From Rhodocyclales bacterium (GTDB lineage: Bacteria > Pseudomonadota > Gammaproteobacteria > Burkholderiales > Rhodocyclaceae), in contig PQAF01000039.1 in NCBI GenBank assembly GCA_003105015.1, forward strand, positions 1-64,000: a stretch of DNA of 64,000 nt, written 5' to 3'. Below are positions 27,881 through 35,021 of the stretch, in pieces; within the stretch, counting starts at the first letter, position 1; each line of letters opens with the position of its first letter. The notes beneath the pieces were generated by a model that saw nothing but the letters and a program-made list of their open reading frames with translations, had not been told where the DNA came from and ran no database searches. The translations under genes were made by a program, and so were the position numbers.

Positions 27881-29028
27881 TGGATTCCTTCGAACGTCCT
27901 TTCGTTGCCCGGTTGGAACAGCGCCTTGCCGAGCCCGCGCCCCTGATGCAGGTGTTGGTCGGGCCGCGTCAAGTGGGCAAGACCACCGGGGTGCGTCAGC
28001 TCCTTTCGCGCTGGTCCGGGCCGTGGCATTACGCCAGCGCAGACGATCTGCTCGTTGCCGACCGCACATGGCTACTGGCCCAATGGCAGACGGCGAGCCG
28101 GATGGGCGAGGGGGTTTTGCTGGTCATCGACGAGGTCCAGAAGGCGCCGAACTGGACGGAGGCCATCAAGTCGTTGTGGGACGCGGCGCCGGGCCGTTTG
28201 CGCGTCGTCCTGCTGGGTTCGAGCGCGCTGAACATTCAGTCCGGCTTGAGCGAGAGTCTGGCCGGGCGCTTTGAGCTGACGCGGATCTTCCACTGGTCCT
28301 TCGCCGAATTGGCGGCCGCCTTCGGCTACGACCTGGAGCGTTATCTTTGCTTCGGAGGTTACCCCGGTGCGGCGGCTTTCGAGTCGGACTACGACCGCTG
28401 GTATGGCTATTTGAAAGATGCGATCGTCGAGGCCGCCATCGGCAAGGACATCCTGCAAAACCGCAGGGTGGCGAATCCGGCGCTGTTTCGCCAGGCCTTT
28501 GAAATCCTCTGCCGTTACCCGGCGCAGGAAATCAGTTACACCAAGCTGCTCGGCCAGTTGCAGGACAAGGGTAATACCGACCTCGTCAAGTATTACCTGG
28601 AGTTGTATGGCGGCGCCTTCCTGATATTTTCGCTGCCGAAATATTCCGCCAAGGCTTGGCTTGCGCGCGCCTCCAGCCCGAAGATCCTTCCGGCCTGCCC
28701 GGCGCTCTACACGATGACCGCAGGACCCGGAGCGCTGGCCGATCCGGAACGGCGCGGACGGGTGTTCGAACTGGCAGTAGGCGCCGAATTGCTGCGCTTG
28801 CCCGGGGAGCTTCATTATTGGCGGGAAAGCAATGCCGAGGTCGATTTCGTATGCAGCCACCGTGGCAGGCTCTACGCGATCGAAGTCATATCGGGCCGAA
28901 AAAAGTCGCCCCGGGGGATCGAGGCCTTCATGAAGCATTTCCCGGATGCCAGCCCCGTCGTCGTGACCCCGGAGAATTTTGCCGAGCTGTGTGCGGCACC
29001 CGGGGATTTCCTGGCTGGTACGCCTTGA
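27880..29028 (+). CDS. AAA ATPase with DUF4143 domain
   Basis: This 382-residue protein has a Walker A (VGPRQVGKTTGVRQLL, about residue 30), a Walker B (VLLVIDEVQKAP), the sensor VVLLGSSALN, and a C-terminal DUF4143 domain with NAEVDFVCSHRGRLYAIEV. It is related to, but diverged from, the ATPase at 21690. This branch carries the longer WHYASADDLL insertion after the P-loop. I chose the ATG at 27880, which abuts a palindrome, over an upstream start at 27844. Function is not established; it travels here with toxin-antitoxin genes. Confidence 0.85.
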   Translation: MDSFERPFVARLEQRLAEPAPLMQVLVGPRQVGKTTGVRQLLSRWSGPWHYASADDLLVADRTWLLAQWQTASRMGEGVLLVIDEVQKAPNWTEAIKSLWDAAPGRLRVVLLGSSALNIQSGLSESLAGRFELTRIFHWSFAELAAAFGYDLERYLCFGGYPGAAAFESDYDRWYGYLKDAIVEAAIGKDILQNRRVANPALFRQAFEILCRYPAQEISYTKLLGQLQDKGNTDLVKYYLELYGGAFLIFSLPKYSAKAWLARASSPKILPACPALYTMTAGPGALADPERRGRVFELAVGAELLRLPGELHYWRESNAEVDFVCSHRGRLYAIEVISGRKKSPRGIEAFMKHFPDASPVVVTPENFAELCAAPGDFLAGTP

Positions 29029-29068
29029 ATAGCGTTTTCCCGCACCGCCCGGCCTACGGGTCCGGCGC

Positions 29069-29098
29069 TTGCCCCACCCAATGATGATGTGCTAAAGT
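29069..29098 (+). promoter_or_regulatory. Promoter of the polysaccharide-locus regulator
   Basis: TTGCCC (29069-29074) and TAAAGT (29093-29098) are separated by 18 bases, placing the start of transcription next to the adjacent palindrome. Confidence 0.5.
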
Positions 29099-29103
29099 GC
29101 CGT

Positions 29104-29122
29104 CCGTTCAACAGTTGAACGG
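29104..29122. promoter_or_regulatory. Palindromic operator before the MarR-type regulator
   Basis: CCGTTCAACAGTTGAACGG is a perfect 9+1+9 inverted repeat. It ends six bases before the GTG start and overlaps the predicted transcription start. Winged-helix regulators of the MarR type bind such palindromes of about 18-20 bp, so autoregulation and control of the downstream locus are likely. Confidence 0.7.
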
Positions 29123-29128
29123 ATAGCC

Positions 29129-29485
29129 GTGACCCCCCGCGAAGCCGCCCACTACCGCGTTCTCCGCCTGATCGAAGAACAGCCCGAAATCAGCCAGCGC
29201 GAGCTGTCGCGCGCCCTGGGCGTGAGCCTCGGCAAGACCCATTACCTGCTCAAGGCCCTGCTCGACAAGGGTCTGGTCAAGGCCGACAACTTCCGCCGCA
29301 GCGACAACAAGCTGGCCTACGCATACCTGCTCACCCCAAGCGGCATCGCCGCCAAGCTGGATCTGACGCGGCGCTTCCTGCGGCTGAAGGAGGACGAATA
29401 CCGCGCAGCCCACGAAGAAATCGAACGGCTGCGCCAGGAACTCGATACCGCCGTAGGTCGGGCTTCAGCCCGGCAACCCGACTGA
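29129..29485 (+). CDS. MarR family EPS-associated transcriptional regulator
   Basis: This 118-residue winged-helix protein has the motif EISQRELSRALGVSLGKTHYLLKALLDKGLVKADNFRRSDNKLAYAYLLTPSG, the signature of the small MarR-like regulators found at the heads of exopolysaccharide clusters. The C-terminus is a short coiled coil. The last ten residues (VGRASARQPD) are encoded by a REP-like repeat that overruns the original end of the gene. The start is a GTG. Its position, 30 bases before wbpA, supports a role as regulator of the locus. Confidence 0.88.
   Translation: MTPREAAHYRVLRLIEEQPEISQRELSRALGVSLGKTHYLLKALLDKGLVKADNFRRSDNKLAYAYLLTPSGIAAKLDLTRRFLRLKEDEYRAAHEEIERLRQELDTAVGRASARQPD
29453..29474 (+). 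repeat. REP-like repeat copy 4 within a coding end
   Basis: This matches copies 2 and 3 except for one base (GCCCGGC instead of GCCCGAC). It lies inside the last codons of the regulator gene and so contributes coding sequence. Confidence 0.8.
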
Positions 29486-29515
29486 TAAAATTCCCCCTTT
29501 TTTGGTTATGCCAAC

Positions 29516-30823
29516 ATGATTCTCGACGACTTTCTCGGCAAGATTGAAAACCGCAGCGCGACCATCGGCATTGTGGGCTTGGGCTACGTCGGCCTGCCCC
29601 TCATGCTGCGCTACGCCGAAGTGGGCTTCCGCGTGCTCGGCATCGATATCGACGGCGAGAAGGTGACCCGTCTCAACAAGGGGGAGAGCTATATCGAGCA
29701 TATCGCTGCCTCGGCCATCGCCGCGGCGCGTAGCAAGGGCTTCGAGGCCACCACCGATTTTTCCCGCAGCACCGAGGCCGACGCCCTGATCATCTGCGTG
29801 CCGACCCCGCTCAACCGCTACCGCGAACCGGACCTCAGTTTCGTCCTCAACACCATGGACGCCCTGACGCCGCACCTGCGCCGCGGCCAGATCGTTTCCC
29901 TCGAGAGCACCACCTATCCCGGCACCACCGACGAAGAACTCAAGCCGCGCATCGAATCGCGCGGCTTCAAGGTGGGCGAAGACGTCTTCCTGGTGTTCTC
30001 CCCCGAGCGGGAAGATCCCGCCAACCCCGACTTCGTCACCCGGACCATCCCGAAGGTCTGCGGCGGCACCACGCCGGCCTGCCAGAAGGCGGGCATGGCC
30101 CTCTACGGCGTGGCGGTCGACCGCGTCGTGCCGGTCAGCTCCACCCGCGCCGCCGAGATGACCAAGCTGCTGGAGAACATCCACCGCGCGGTGAACATCG
30201 GCCTGGTGAACGAGATGAAGATCATCGCCGACCGCATGGGCATCGACATCCACGAGGTCATTCGTGCCGCGGCGACCAAGCCCTTCGGCTTCGTGCCCTA
30301 CTACCCCGGCCCCGGCCTCGGCGGACACTGCATCCCCATCGACCCCTTCTACCTCACCTGGAAGGCGCGCGAATACGGCCTGCATACCCGCTTCATCGAG
30401 CTCGCCGGCGAGATCAACAGCACCATGCCGCAGTGGGTGGTGGGCAAGATCACCGAGGCGCTCAACGAGCGCGCCCGCGCCATCCGCGGCAGCCGCGTGC
30501 TGGTGCTCGGCATCGCCTACAAGAAGAACGTCGACGACATGCGCGAGTCCCCCTCGGTCGAGCTCATGGAACTGCTGGTCAGGAAGGGCGCCGTCGTCGA
30601 GTATTCCGACCCGCATGTCCCCGTCTTCCCCAAGATGCGCCAGCACCACTTCGACCTGAAGAGCGTACCGCTCACGCCCGAGAGCATCGCCGGCTTCGAC
30701 TTCGTCGTGCTCGCCACCAACCACGACGCCTTCGACTACGAGCTGATCGCCAGGCACGCCAGGCTCATCGTCGACACCCGCGGCGTGTACCTCCAACCCG
30801 CCGCCAACGTCGTCAAGGCCTGA
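29516..30823 (+). CDS. wbpA: UDP-N-acetyl-D-glucosamine 6-dehydrogenase
   Basis: This 435-residue enzyme of the UDP-glucose/GDP-mannose dehydrogenase family has an N-terminal NAD fold ([15 protein letters not shown]), the central helix with [27 protein letters not shown], and the catalytic cysteine in [15 protein letters not shown] (about residue 270). The C-terminal part has [20 protein letters not shown]. It closely resembles WbpA/TviB, which oxidise UDP-GlcNAc twice to UDP-GlcNAc uronate. With wbpB, wbpE, wbpD and wbpI nearby, the five-step route to UDP-2,3-diacetamido-2,3-dideoxy-mannuronate is complete in the window. Confidence 0.93.
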   Translation: MILDDFLGKIENRSATIGIVGLGYVGLPLMLRYAEVGFRVLGIDIDGEKVTRLNKGESYIEHIAASAIAAARSKGFEATTDFSRSTEADALIICVPTPLNRYREPDLSFVLNTMDALTPHLRRGQIVSLESTTYPGTTDEELKPRIESRGFKVGEDVFLVFSPEREDPANPDFVTRTIPKVCGGTTPACQKAGMALYGVAVDRVVPVSSTRAAEMTKLLENIHRAVNIGLVNEMKIIADRMGIDIHEVIRAAATKPFGFVPYYPGPGLGGHCIPIDPFYLTWKAREYGLHTRFIELAGEINSTMPQWVVGKITEALNERARAIRGSRVLVLGIAYKKNVDDMRESPSVELMELLVRKGAVVEYSDPHVPVFPKMRQHHFDLKSVPLTPESIAGFDFVVLATNHDAFDYELIARHARLIVDTRGVYLQPAANVVKA

Positions 30824-30825
30824 TC

Positions 30826-31887
30826 ATGCGCCATTACCCCGCCCCCATCCTCGACCGCAAACTCCGCTTCGCCCTGGTCGGCTGCGGCCGCATCGCGAAG
30901 AACCATTTCGGCGCCATCGAGCAGCACAAGGACCGCGTCGAGCTCGTCGGTGTCTGCGACGTCGACCCGGCAGCCCTGGAAAAGGCTGCGGCCGCAACCG
31001 GCGCCAAGCCCTACTCCAACCTCGACGCCCTCCTTGCCGACACCAACGCCGATGCCGTCGTGCTGACCACGCCGAGCGGTCTGCATCCCGAGCAGGCCAT
31101 CAAGGCGGCCGAGGCCGGCCGCCATGTCCTGACTGAAAAACCCATGGCCACCCGCTGGCACGACGGCCAGCGCATGGTCGCCGCCTGCGACCAGGCCGGC
31201 GTGCGGCTGTTCGTCGTCAAGCAGAACCGGCGCAACGCCACGCTGCAGCTGCTCAAGCGCGCCGTCGAGAAGCAGCGCTTCGGCCGCATCTACATGGTGA
31301 ACATCAACGTCTTCTGGACGCGGCCGCAGGAGTACTACGACAGCGCCAAGTGGCGCGGCACCTGGGAATTCGACGGCGGCGCCTTCATGAACCAGGCCAG
31401 CCACTACGTCGACCTGCTCGACTGGCTGATCGGCCCCATCGAAAGCCTGCAGGCCTACACCGCCACGCTGGCGCGCAACATCGAAGTGGAGGATTCCGGC
31501 GTGATGAACATCCGCTGGCGTTCCGGCGCCCTCGGCTCGATGAACGTGACCATGCTCACCTACCCGAAGAACCTGGAAGGCAGCATCACCATCATCGGCG
31601 AGAAGGGCACCGTCCGCGTCGGCGGCGTTGCCGTGAACGAGATCCAGCACTGGGAATTCGCCGAGCCGGACGCGGACGACGAGAAGGTCAAGACCGCCAG
31701 CTACGAAACGACCTCGGTGTACGGCTTCGGCCACCCGCTCTACTACGACAACGTGATCAAGGTCCTGCGCGGCGAAGCCGAGCCGGAAACCGACGGCCGC
31801 GAAGGACTCAAGTCGCTCGAGACCCTGATCGCCTGTTATCTGTCGGCGAGGGATGGGAAACGGATCTCGTTGCCTCTTGATTATTAG
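30826..31887 (+). CDS. wbpB: UDP-N-acetyl-2-amino-2-deoxyglucuronate 3-dehydrogenase
   Basis: This 353-residue Gfo/Idh/MocA oxidoreductase has FALVGCGRIAKNHF for NAD and the catalytic lysine motif HVLTEKPMA. It has the mid-domain segment WTRPQEYYDSAKWRGTWEFDGGAFMNQASHYVDLLDWL, which is characteristic of WbpB-like enzymes. It oxidises the 3-OH of UDP-GlcNAcA to the 3-keto sugar, preparing for transamination by WbpE. The start is two bases after the wbpA stop. A heptamer array begins directly after its stop codon. Confidence 0.93.
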   Translation: MRHYPAPILDRKLRFALVGCGRIAKNHFGAIEQHKDRVELVGVCDVDPAALEKAAAATGAKPYSNLDALLADTNADAVVLTTPSGLHPEQAIKAAEAGRHVLTEKPMATRWHDGQRMVAACDQAGVRLFVVKQNRRNATLQLLKRAVEKQRFGRIYMVNINVFWTRPQEYYDSAKWRGTWEFDGGAFMNQASHYVDLLDWLIGPIESLQAYTATLARNIEVEDSGVMNIRWRSGALGSMNVTMLTYPKNLEGSITIIGEKGTVRVGGVAVNEIQHWEFAEPDADDEKVKTASYETTSVYGFGHPLYYDNVIKVLRGEAEPETDGREGLKSLETLIACYLSARDGKRISLPLDY

Positions 31888-31967
31888 TGGACAGTGGGCA
31901 GTTGGCAGTTGGCAGTGGGCAGTGTGCAGTTACTGCAAACTGATAACTGCCAACTGCCAACTAAAAA
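31888..31967. repeat. Heptamer array A (ACTGCCA family), inverted
   Basis: The array fills the whole gap between wbpB and the next gene. The first half consists of TGGCAGT-type units and the second of ACTGCCA-type units. AGTTGGCAGTTGGCAGT (31900-31916) is the exact inverse complement of 31946-31962, giving a 17-bp stem with a 29-base loop. The array ends CCAACTAAAAA directly before the ATG. Confidence 0.85.
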
Positions 31968-32309
31968 ATGAAATTCGAGGACCTGGAGGTTTGGAAGCGG
32001 GCAGCCCGATTAAGCGCGGATTTGTACCGCTATTTCGCCGAGAGCAGGGATTACGGATTCCGGGACCAGATTACGCGTGCAGGACTATCGATACCGAGCA
32101 ACATCGCCGAAGGCATGGAACGACAAACCGCGACGGACAAGGCCCGCTTCCTGACGATTGCAAAAGGTTCGTGTGGCGAACTGCGCACGCAAATTTACAT
32201 AGGCATGGAAATCGACTACATCGACAGAGAACAAGGCAAACGCTGGATACAAGAAACCCAGGAACTCTCAGCCATGCTGGTAGGCCTATCCCGCTCCCTA
32301 AAACGCTAA
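31968..32309 (+). CDS. Four-helix-bundle protein (23S rRNA intervening-sequence protein type)
   Basis: This 113-residue protein begins MKFEDLEVWKRAARLSADLYR and continues with YGFRDQITRAGLSIPSNIAEGMER, GSCGELRTQIYIG and a last helix. These are the hallmarks of the S23/IVP four-helix-bundle family, found inside rRNA intervening sequences and elsewhere in genomes. Relatives include the accessory protein of diversity-generating retroelements, but no reverse transcriptase is present here. The gene has no part in sugar synthesis and sits alone in the wbp operon between two heptamer arrays. No ribosome site is visible before the ATG. Confidence 0.88.
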   Translation: MKFEDLEVWKRAARLSADLYRYFAESRDYGFRDQITRAGLSIPSNIAEGMERQTATDKARFLTIAKGSCGELRTQIYIGMEIDYIDREQGKRWIQETQELSAMLVGLSRSLKR

Positions 32310-32310
32310 A

Positions 32311-32369
32311 ACTGCAAACTGACAACTGCCCCCTGCCCCCTGCCCCCTGCCAACTGCCAACTGCCAACT
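32311..32369 (+). repeat. Heptamer array B (eight units)
   Basis: Eight consecutive 7-bp units in perfect phase run ACTGCAA, ACTGACA, ACTGCCC, CCTGCCC twice, CCTGCCA and ACTGCCA twice, with a final ACT touching the ATG of wbpD. The array begins two bases after the stop of the four-helix-bundle gene and leaves wbpD without a recognisable Shine-Dalgarno site. Confidence 0.9.
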
Positions 32370-32939
32370 ATGCCCTACGACTCCCACCCCACCGCGATAG
32401 TCGACGAAGGCGCCCAAATCGGCGCCGGCACCCGCGTCTGGCATTGGGTCCATATCTGTTCCGGAGCCCGCATCGGCGAGCGCTGTTCCTTCGGCCAGAA
32501 CGTCTTCGTCGGCAATGATGTCGTGATCGGCAACAACGTCCGGGTGCAGAACAACGTCTCCATCTACGACGCCGTCACGCTGGAGGACGATGTCTTCTGC
32601 GGGCCGAGCATGGTGTTCACCAACGTCAACAATCCCCGCTCGGCGGTCAGCCGCAAGAACGAATACCGCCGCACCCTGGTCCGGCGCGGCGCCTCCATCG
32701 GCGCCAATGCCACCATCGTCTGCGGCCATGAGATCGGCGAATACGCCTTCGTCGGCGCCGGCGCGGTTGTCACAAAAGACGTGCCGGCCTACGCCTTGAT
32801 GGTCGGCACCCCCGCCCGCCGCATCGGCTGGATGTGCCGCTGCGGCGTGCGCCTCGGCGACGCGGCGGGCGAGGTCGCCTGCCCCGAATGCAACACCAAA
32901 TATCAAATAACACCAACCACCTGCACCCCGGCAAACTGA
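32370..32939 (+). CDS. wbpD: UDP-2-acetamido-3-amino-2,3-dideoxy-glucuronate N-acetyltransferase
   Basis: This 189-residue left-handed beta-helix acetyltransferase is built of hexapeptide repeats ([36 protein letters not shown]). It has the family segment [38 protein letters not shown]. It acetylates the 3-amino group made by WbpE. The C-terminus carries CRCG and CPEC pairs resembling a small zinc ribbon, seen in several WbpD homologues. Its stop codon is formed by the first unit of heptamer array C. Confidence 0.92.
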   Translation: MPYDSHPTAIVDEGAQIGAGTRVWHWVHICSGARIGERCSFGQNVFVGNDVVIGNNVRVQNNVSIYDAVTLEDDVFCGPSMVFTNVNNPRSAVSRKNEYRRTLVRRGASIGANATIVCGHEIGEYAFVGAGAVVTKDVPAYALMVGTPARRIGWMCRCGVRLGDAAGEVACPECNTKYQITPTTCTPAN

Positions 32940-32997
32940 AAACTGCCCACTGCCCACTGCCCACTGCCAACTGCCAACTGCCAACTCCCAACTGTTA
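32935..32997 (+). repeat. Heptamer array C (nine units)
   Basis: Nine phased units run ACTGAAA, ACTGCCC three times, ACTGCCA three times, ACTCCCA and ACTGTTA. The TGA stop of wbpD lies within the first unit. The array reaches to six bases before the start of the Bro-N gene. Confidence 0.9.
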
Positions 32998-33003
32998 GCG
33001 ACC

Positions 33004-33807
33004 ATGAGCCCGATCAAGCTGTTCGAAACCAGGCAAGTGCGCTCCTTATGGGATGAGGAGCGGGAAACCTGGTATTTCAGCATTGTCGACGTGGTGGCGA
33101 TTCTTACGGACAGCGCAGACCCCGGGGCCTACTGGCGAAAACTCAAGGAGCGACTGAAAAAAGAAGGCAATGAAACCGTGACAGATTGTCACGGTTTGAA
33201 GATGCAGGCGGCCGATGGGAAGATGCGGCTTACAGACGTTGCCGATACTGAGCAGCTTCTGCGCCTCATCCAGTCGATTCCTTCGCCAAAAGCCGAACCC
33301 TTCAAACGGTGGCTGGCCAAAGTGGGATACGAGCGGATCGAGGAAACCGCGGATCCCGAACTTGCGCTTGATCGCGCGATGGAAACCTATCTCAAGAAGG
33401 GATATTCCCGGGAATGGGTTAACCAGCGGCTAAAAAGTATCGAGGTTCGCAAGGAACTAACAGAAGAATGGTCGGATCGGGGTCTGAAGAAGGGCAACGA
33501 TTTCGCGATCCTTACGGATGAAATTACCAAGGCCTGGAGCGGGCTGACTACGAAGCAATATAAGCAGCTCAAGACGCTGAAAAAGGAAAACTTGCGCGAC
33601 CACATGACCAACCTGGAATTGGTGCTCAACATGCTGGCCGAAGCAACTACCACGGAGATATCCCGGGCGAAAAAACCGCGCGGCTTGGAGCGGAGCCGGG
33701 TGATAGCGCGGCAGGGCGGCACGATTGCCGGCAATACACGGAAACAGATCGAAGAAAGAACAGGAAAGCCGATTATTACGTCTCGAAACGCCAAGAGACT
33801 GAAATAA
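33004..33807 (+). CDS. Bro-N domain protein (phage antirepressor-like)
   Basis: This 267-residue protein has an N-terminal Bro-N domain (IKLFETRQVRSLWDEERETWYFSIVDVVAILTDSADPGAYWRKLKERL, residues about 4-105 including DVADTEQLLRLIQSIPSPKAEPFKRWLA). Next comes a helical middle segment (LDRAMETYLKKGYSREWVNQRLKSIEVRKELTEEW) and a basic C-terminus. Bro-N domains occur in phage antirepressors and in DinD-like damage-inducible proteins and bind DNA. Nothing else here is phage-like. The gene interrupts the wbp operon between heptamer arrays C and D, so it looks like a passenger rather than a pathway gene. Confidence 0.85.
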   Translation: MSPIKLFETRQVRSLWDEERETWYFSIVDVVAILTDSADPGAYWRKLKERLKKEGNETVTDCHGLKMQAADGKMRLTDVADTEQLLRLIQSIPSPKAEPFKRWLAKVGYERIEETADPELALDRAMETYLKKGYSREWVNQRLKSIEVRKELTEEWSDRGLKKGNDFAILTDEITKAWSGLTTKQYKQLKTLKKENLRDHMTNLELVLNMLAEATTTEISRAKKPRGLERSRVIARQGGTIAGNTRKQIEERTGKPIITSRNAKRLK

Positions 33808-33808
33808 C

Positions 33809-33843
33809 ACTGCCCACTGCCAACTGATAACTGCCAACTAAAA
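33809..33843 (+). repeat. Heptamer array D (five units)
   Basis: ACTGCCC, ACTGCCA, ACTGATA, ACTGCCA and ACTAAAA fill the gap between the Bro-N stop and the wbpE ATG. The junction CCAACTAAAAA-ATG is identical to that in front of the four-helix-bundle gene. Confidence 0.88.
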
Positions 33844-33844
33844 A

Positions 33845-34972
33845 ATGCATTTCATCGACCTAAAAGCCCAATACGCCGCCCTCAAGCAGGAAATCGACGC
33901 CCGCATCCAGAAGGTGCTCGACCACGGCCAGTACATCATGGGCCCCGAAGTGCGCGAACTCGAGGAGAAGCTGGAAGCCTGGACCGGCGCGAAGCACTGC
34001 ATCACCGTCGCTTCCGGCACCGAGGCCCTGCTGATCTCCCTCATGGCGCTGGGCATCCGCCCTGGGGACGAAGTCATCACCACGCCGTTCACCTTCGTCG
34101 CCACGGCGGAAGTCATCGTCCTGCTCGGTGCGAAGCCGGTGTTCGTCGACATCCAGCCCGACACCTGCAACATCGATCCCGCCCTCATCGAGGCCGCGAT
34201 CACCCCACGCACCCGCGCCATCATGCCGGTGTCCCTCTACGGCCAGCCGGCCGACATGGACGAGATCAACGCCGTCGCCGCGAAGCACGGCCTGCCGGTG
34301 ATCGAGGATGCCTGCCAGAGCTTCGGCGCCAGCTACAAAGGCAAGAAGAGCTGCAACCTCTCCACCATCGGCTGCACCTCCTTCTTCCCGAGCAAACCGC
34401 TCGGCTGCTACGGCGACGGCGGCGCCATATTTACCGGCGACGACGCGCTGGCGAAGGCCATGCGCGAGATCCGCGTCCACGGCCAGGAAAGGCGCTACTA
34501 CCACACCCGCGTCGGCGTCGGCGGCCGCATGGACACCCTCCAATGCGCCATCGTCCTCGCCAAGCTAACCCGTTTCGACTGGGAAATAGAACGCCGAAAG
34601 CAACTAGGCACCCGCTACACAAACCTGATAACCGCCCACTGCAAACTGCCCACTGATAACTGCCAACTGATAACTGTCCACTCAGACCAAACAAGCGTCT
34701 ACGCCCAATACACAATATTCGTCGAAAACCGCGCCCAGATCATCGAAGCCCTCAAAACCGCCGGCATCCCGACAGCCGTGCATTACCCTGTGCCGCTCCA
34801 CCGCCAGCCCGCCTATGAAACGAAGGATGCGGGGCTCGTCCACTCGGAGCGCGTGGCGATGCGCGTCGTGAGCCTGCCGATGGGCCCCGATCTCGCCATC
34901 GCCGACCAGGACAGGATTGTCGAGGCGCTCAAGCAGGCCGTATCCGCTGGCGCGAACGCACAGGCCGCCTGA
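33845..34972 (+). CDS. wbpE: UDP-2-acetamido-2-deoxy-3-keto-glucuronate aminotransferase
   Basis: This 375-residue DegT/DnrJ/EryC1/StrS aminotransferase has the PLP site GCTSFFPSKPLGCYGDGG, where the Lys of PSK forms the Schiff base, plus VASGTEALLISLMALG and VIEDACQSFGASYKGKK. It transfers an amino group to the 3-keto sugar made by WbpB. About 21 residues near 260-280, including NCQLIT, are encoded by nine heptamer units in frame, between RYTNLI and TSVYAQYTI, two normally adjacent parts of the fold. The gene remains open, so the enzyme may tolerate the extra loop, but its activity cannot be assumed. Confidence 0.9.
   Translation: MHFIDLKAQYAALKQEIDARIQKVLDHGQYIMGPEVRELEEKLEAWTGAKHCITVASGTEALLISLMALGIRPGDEVITTPFTFVATAEVIVLLGAKPVFVDIQPDTCNIDPALIEAAITPRTRAIMPVSLYGQPADMDEINAVAAKHGLPVIEDACQSFGASYKGKKSCNLSTIGCTSFFPSKPLGCYGDGGAIFTGDDALAKAMREIRVHGQERRYYHTRVGVGGRMDTLQCAIVLAKLTRFDWEIERRKQLGTRYTNLITAHCKLPTDNCQLITVHSDQTSVYAQYTIFVENRAQIIEALKTAGIPTAVHYPVPLHRQPAYETKDAGLVHSERVAMRVVSLPMGPDLAIADQDRIVEALKQAVSAGANAQAA
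34624..34686 (+). repeat. Heptamer array E, inside wbpE in frame
   Basis: Nine 7-bp units (CCTGATA, ACCGCCC, ACTGCAA, ACTGCCC, ACTGATA, ACTGCCA, ACTGATA, ACTGTCC, ACTCAGA) total 63 bases, a multiple of three, so the reading frame is kept. Three heptamers make seven codons, so the peptide shows a seven-residue period. Confidence 0.88.
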
Positions 34973-35021
34973 CCGCGGCAACCCCATTTACGGATTTCAA
35001 CTTCATCAGCAAAGGAAAATC

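Noticed and set aside
31968..32309. Four-helix-bundle gene as part of a diversity-generating retroelement
   Set aside because: No reverse transcriptase and no template/variable repeat pair were found. The only long repeat (396 bp at 40.8/42.2 kb) is fully identical, without adenine-specific changes.
33004..33807. Bro-N gene as a sign of a prophage
   Set aside because: No integrase, structural, lysis or replication gene is nearby; the neighbours are sugar-nucleotide genes.
31888..33843. Heptamer arrays considered as CRISPR
   Set aside because: Units are 7 bp, contiguous and without unique spacers, and no cas gene is present.
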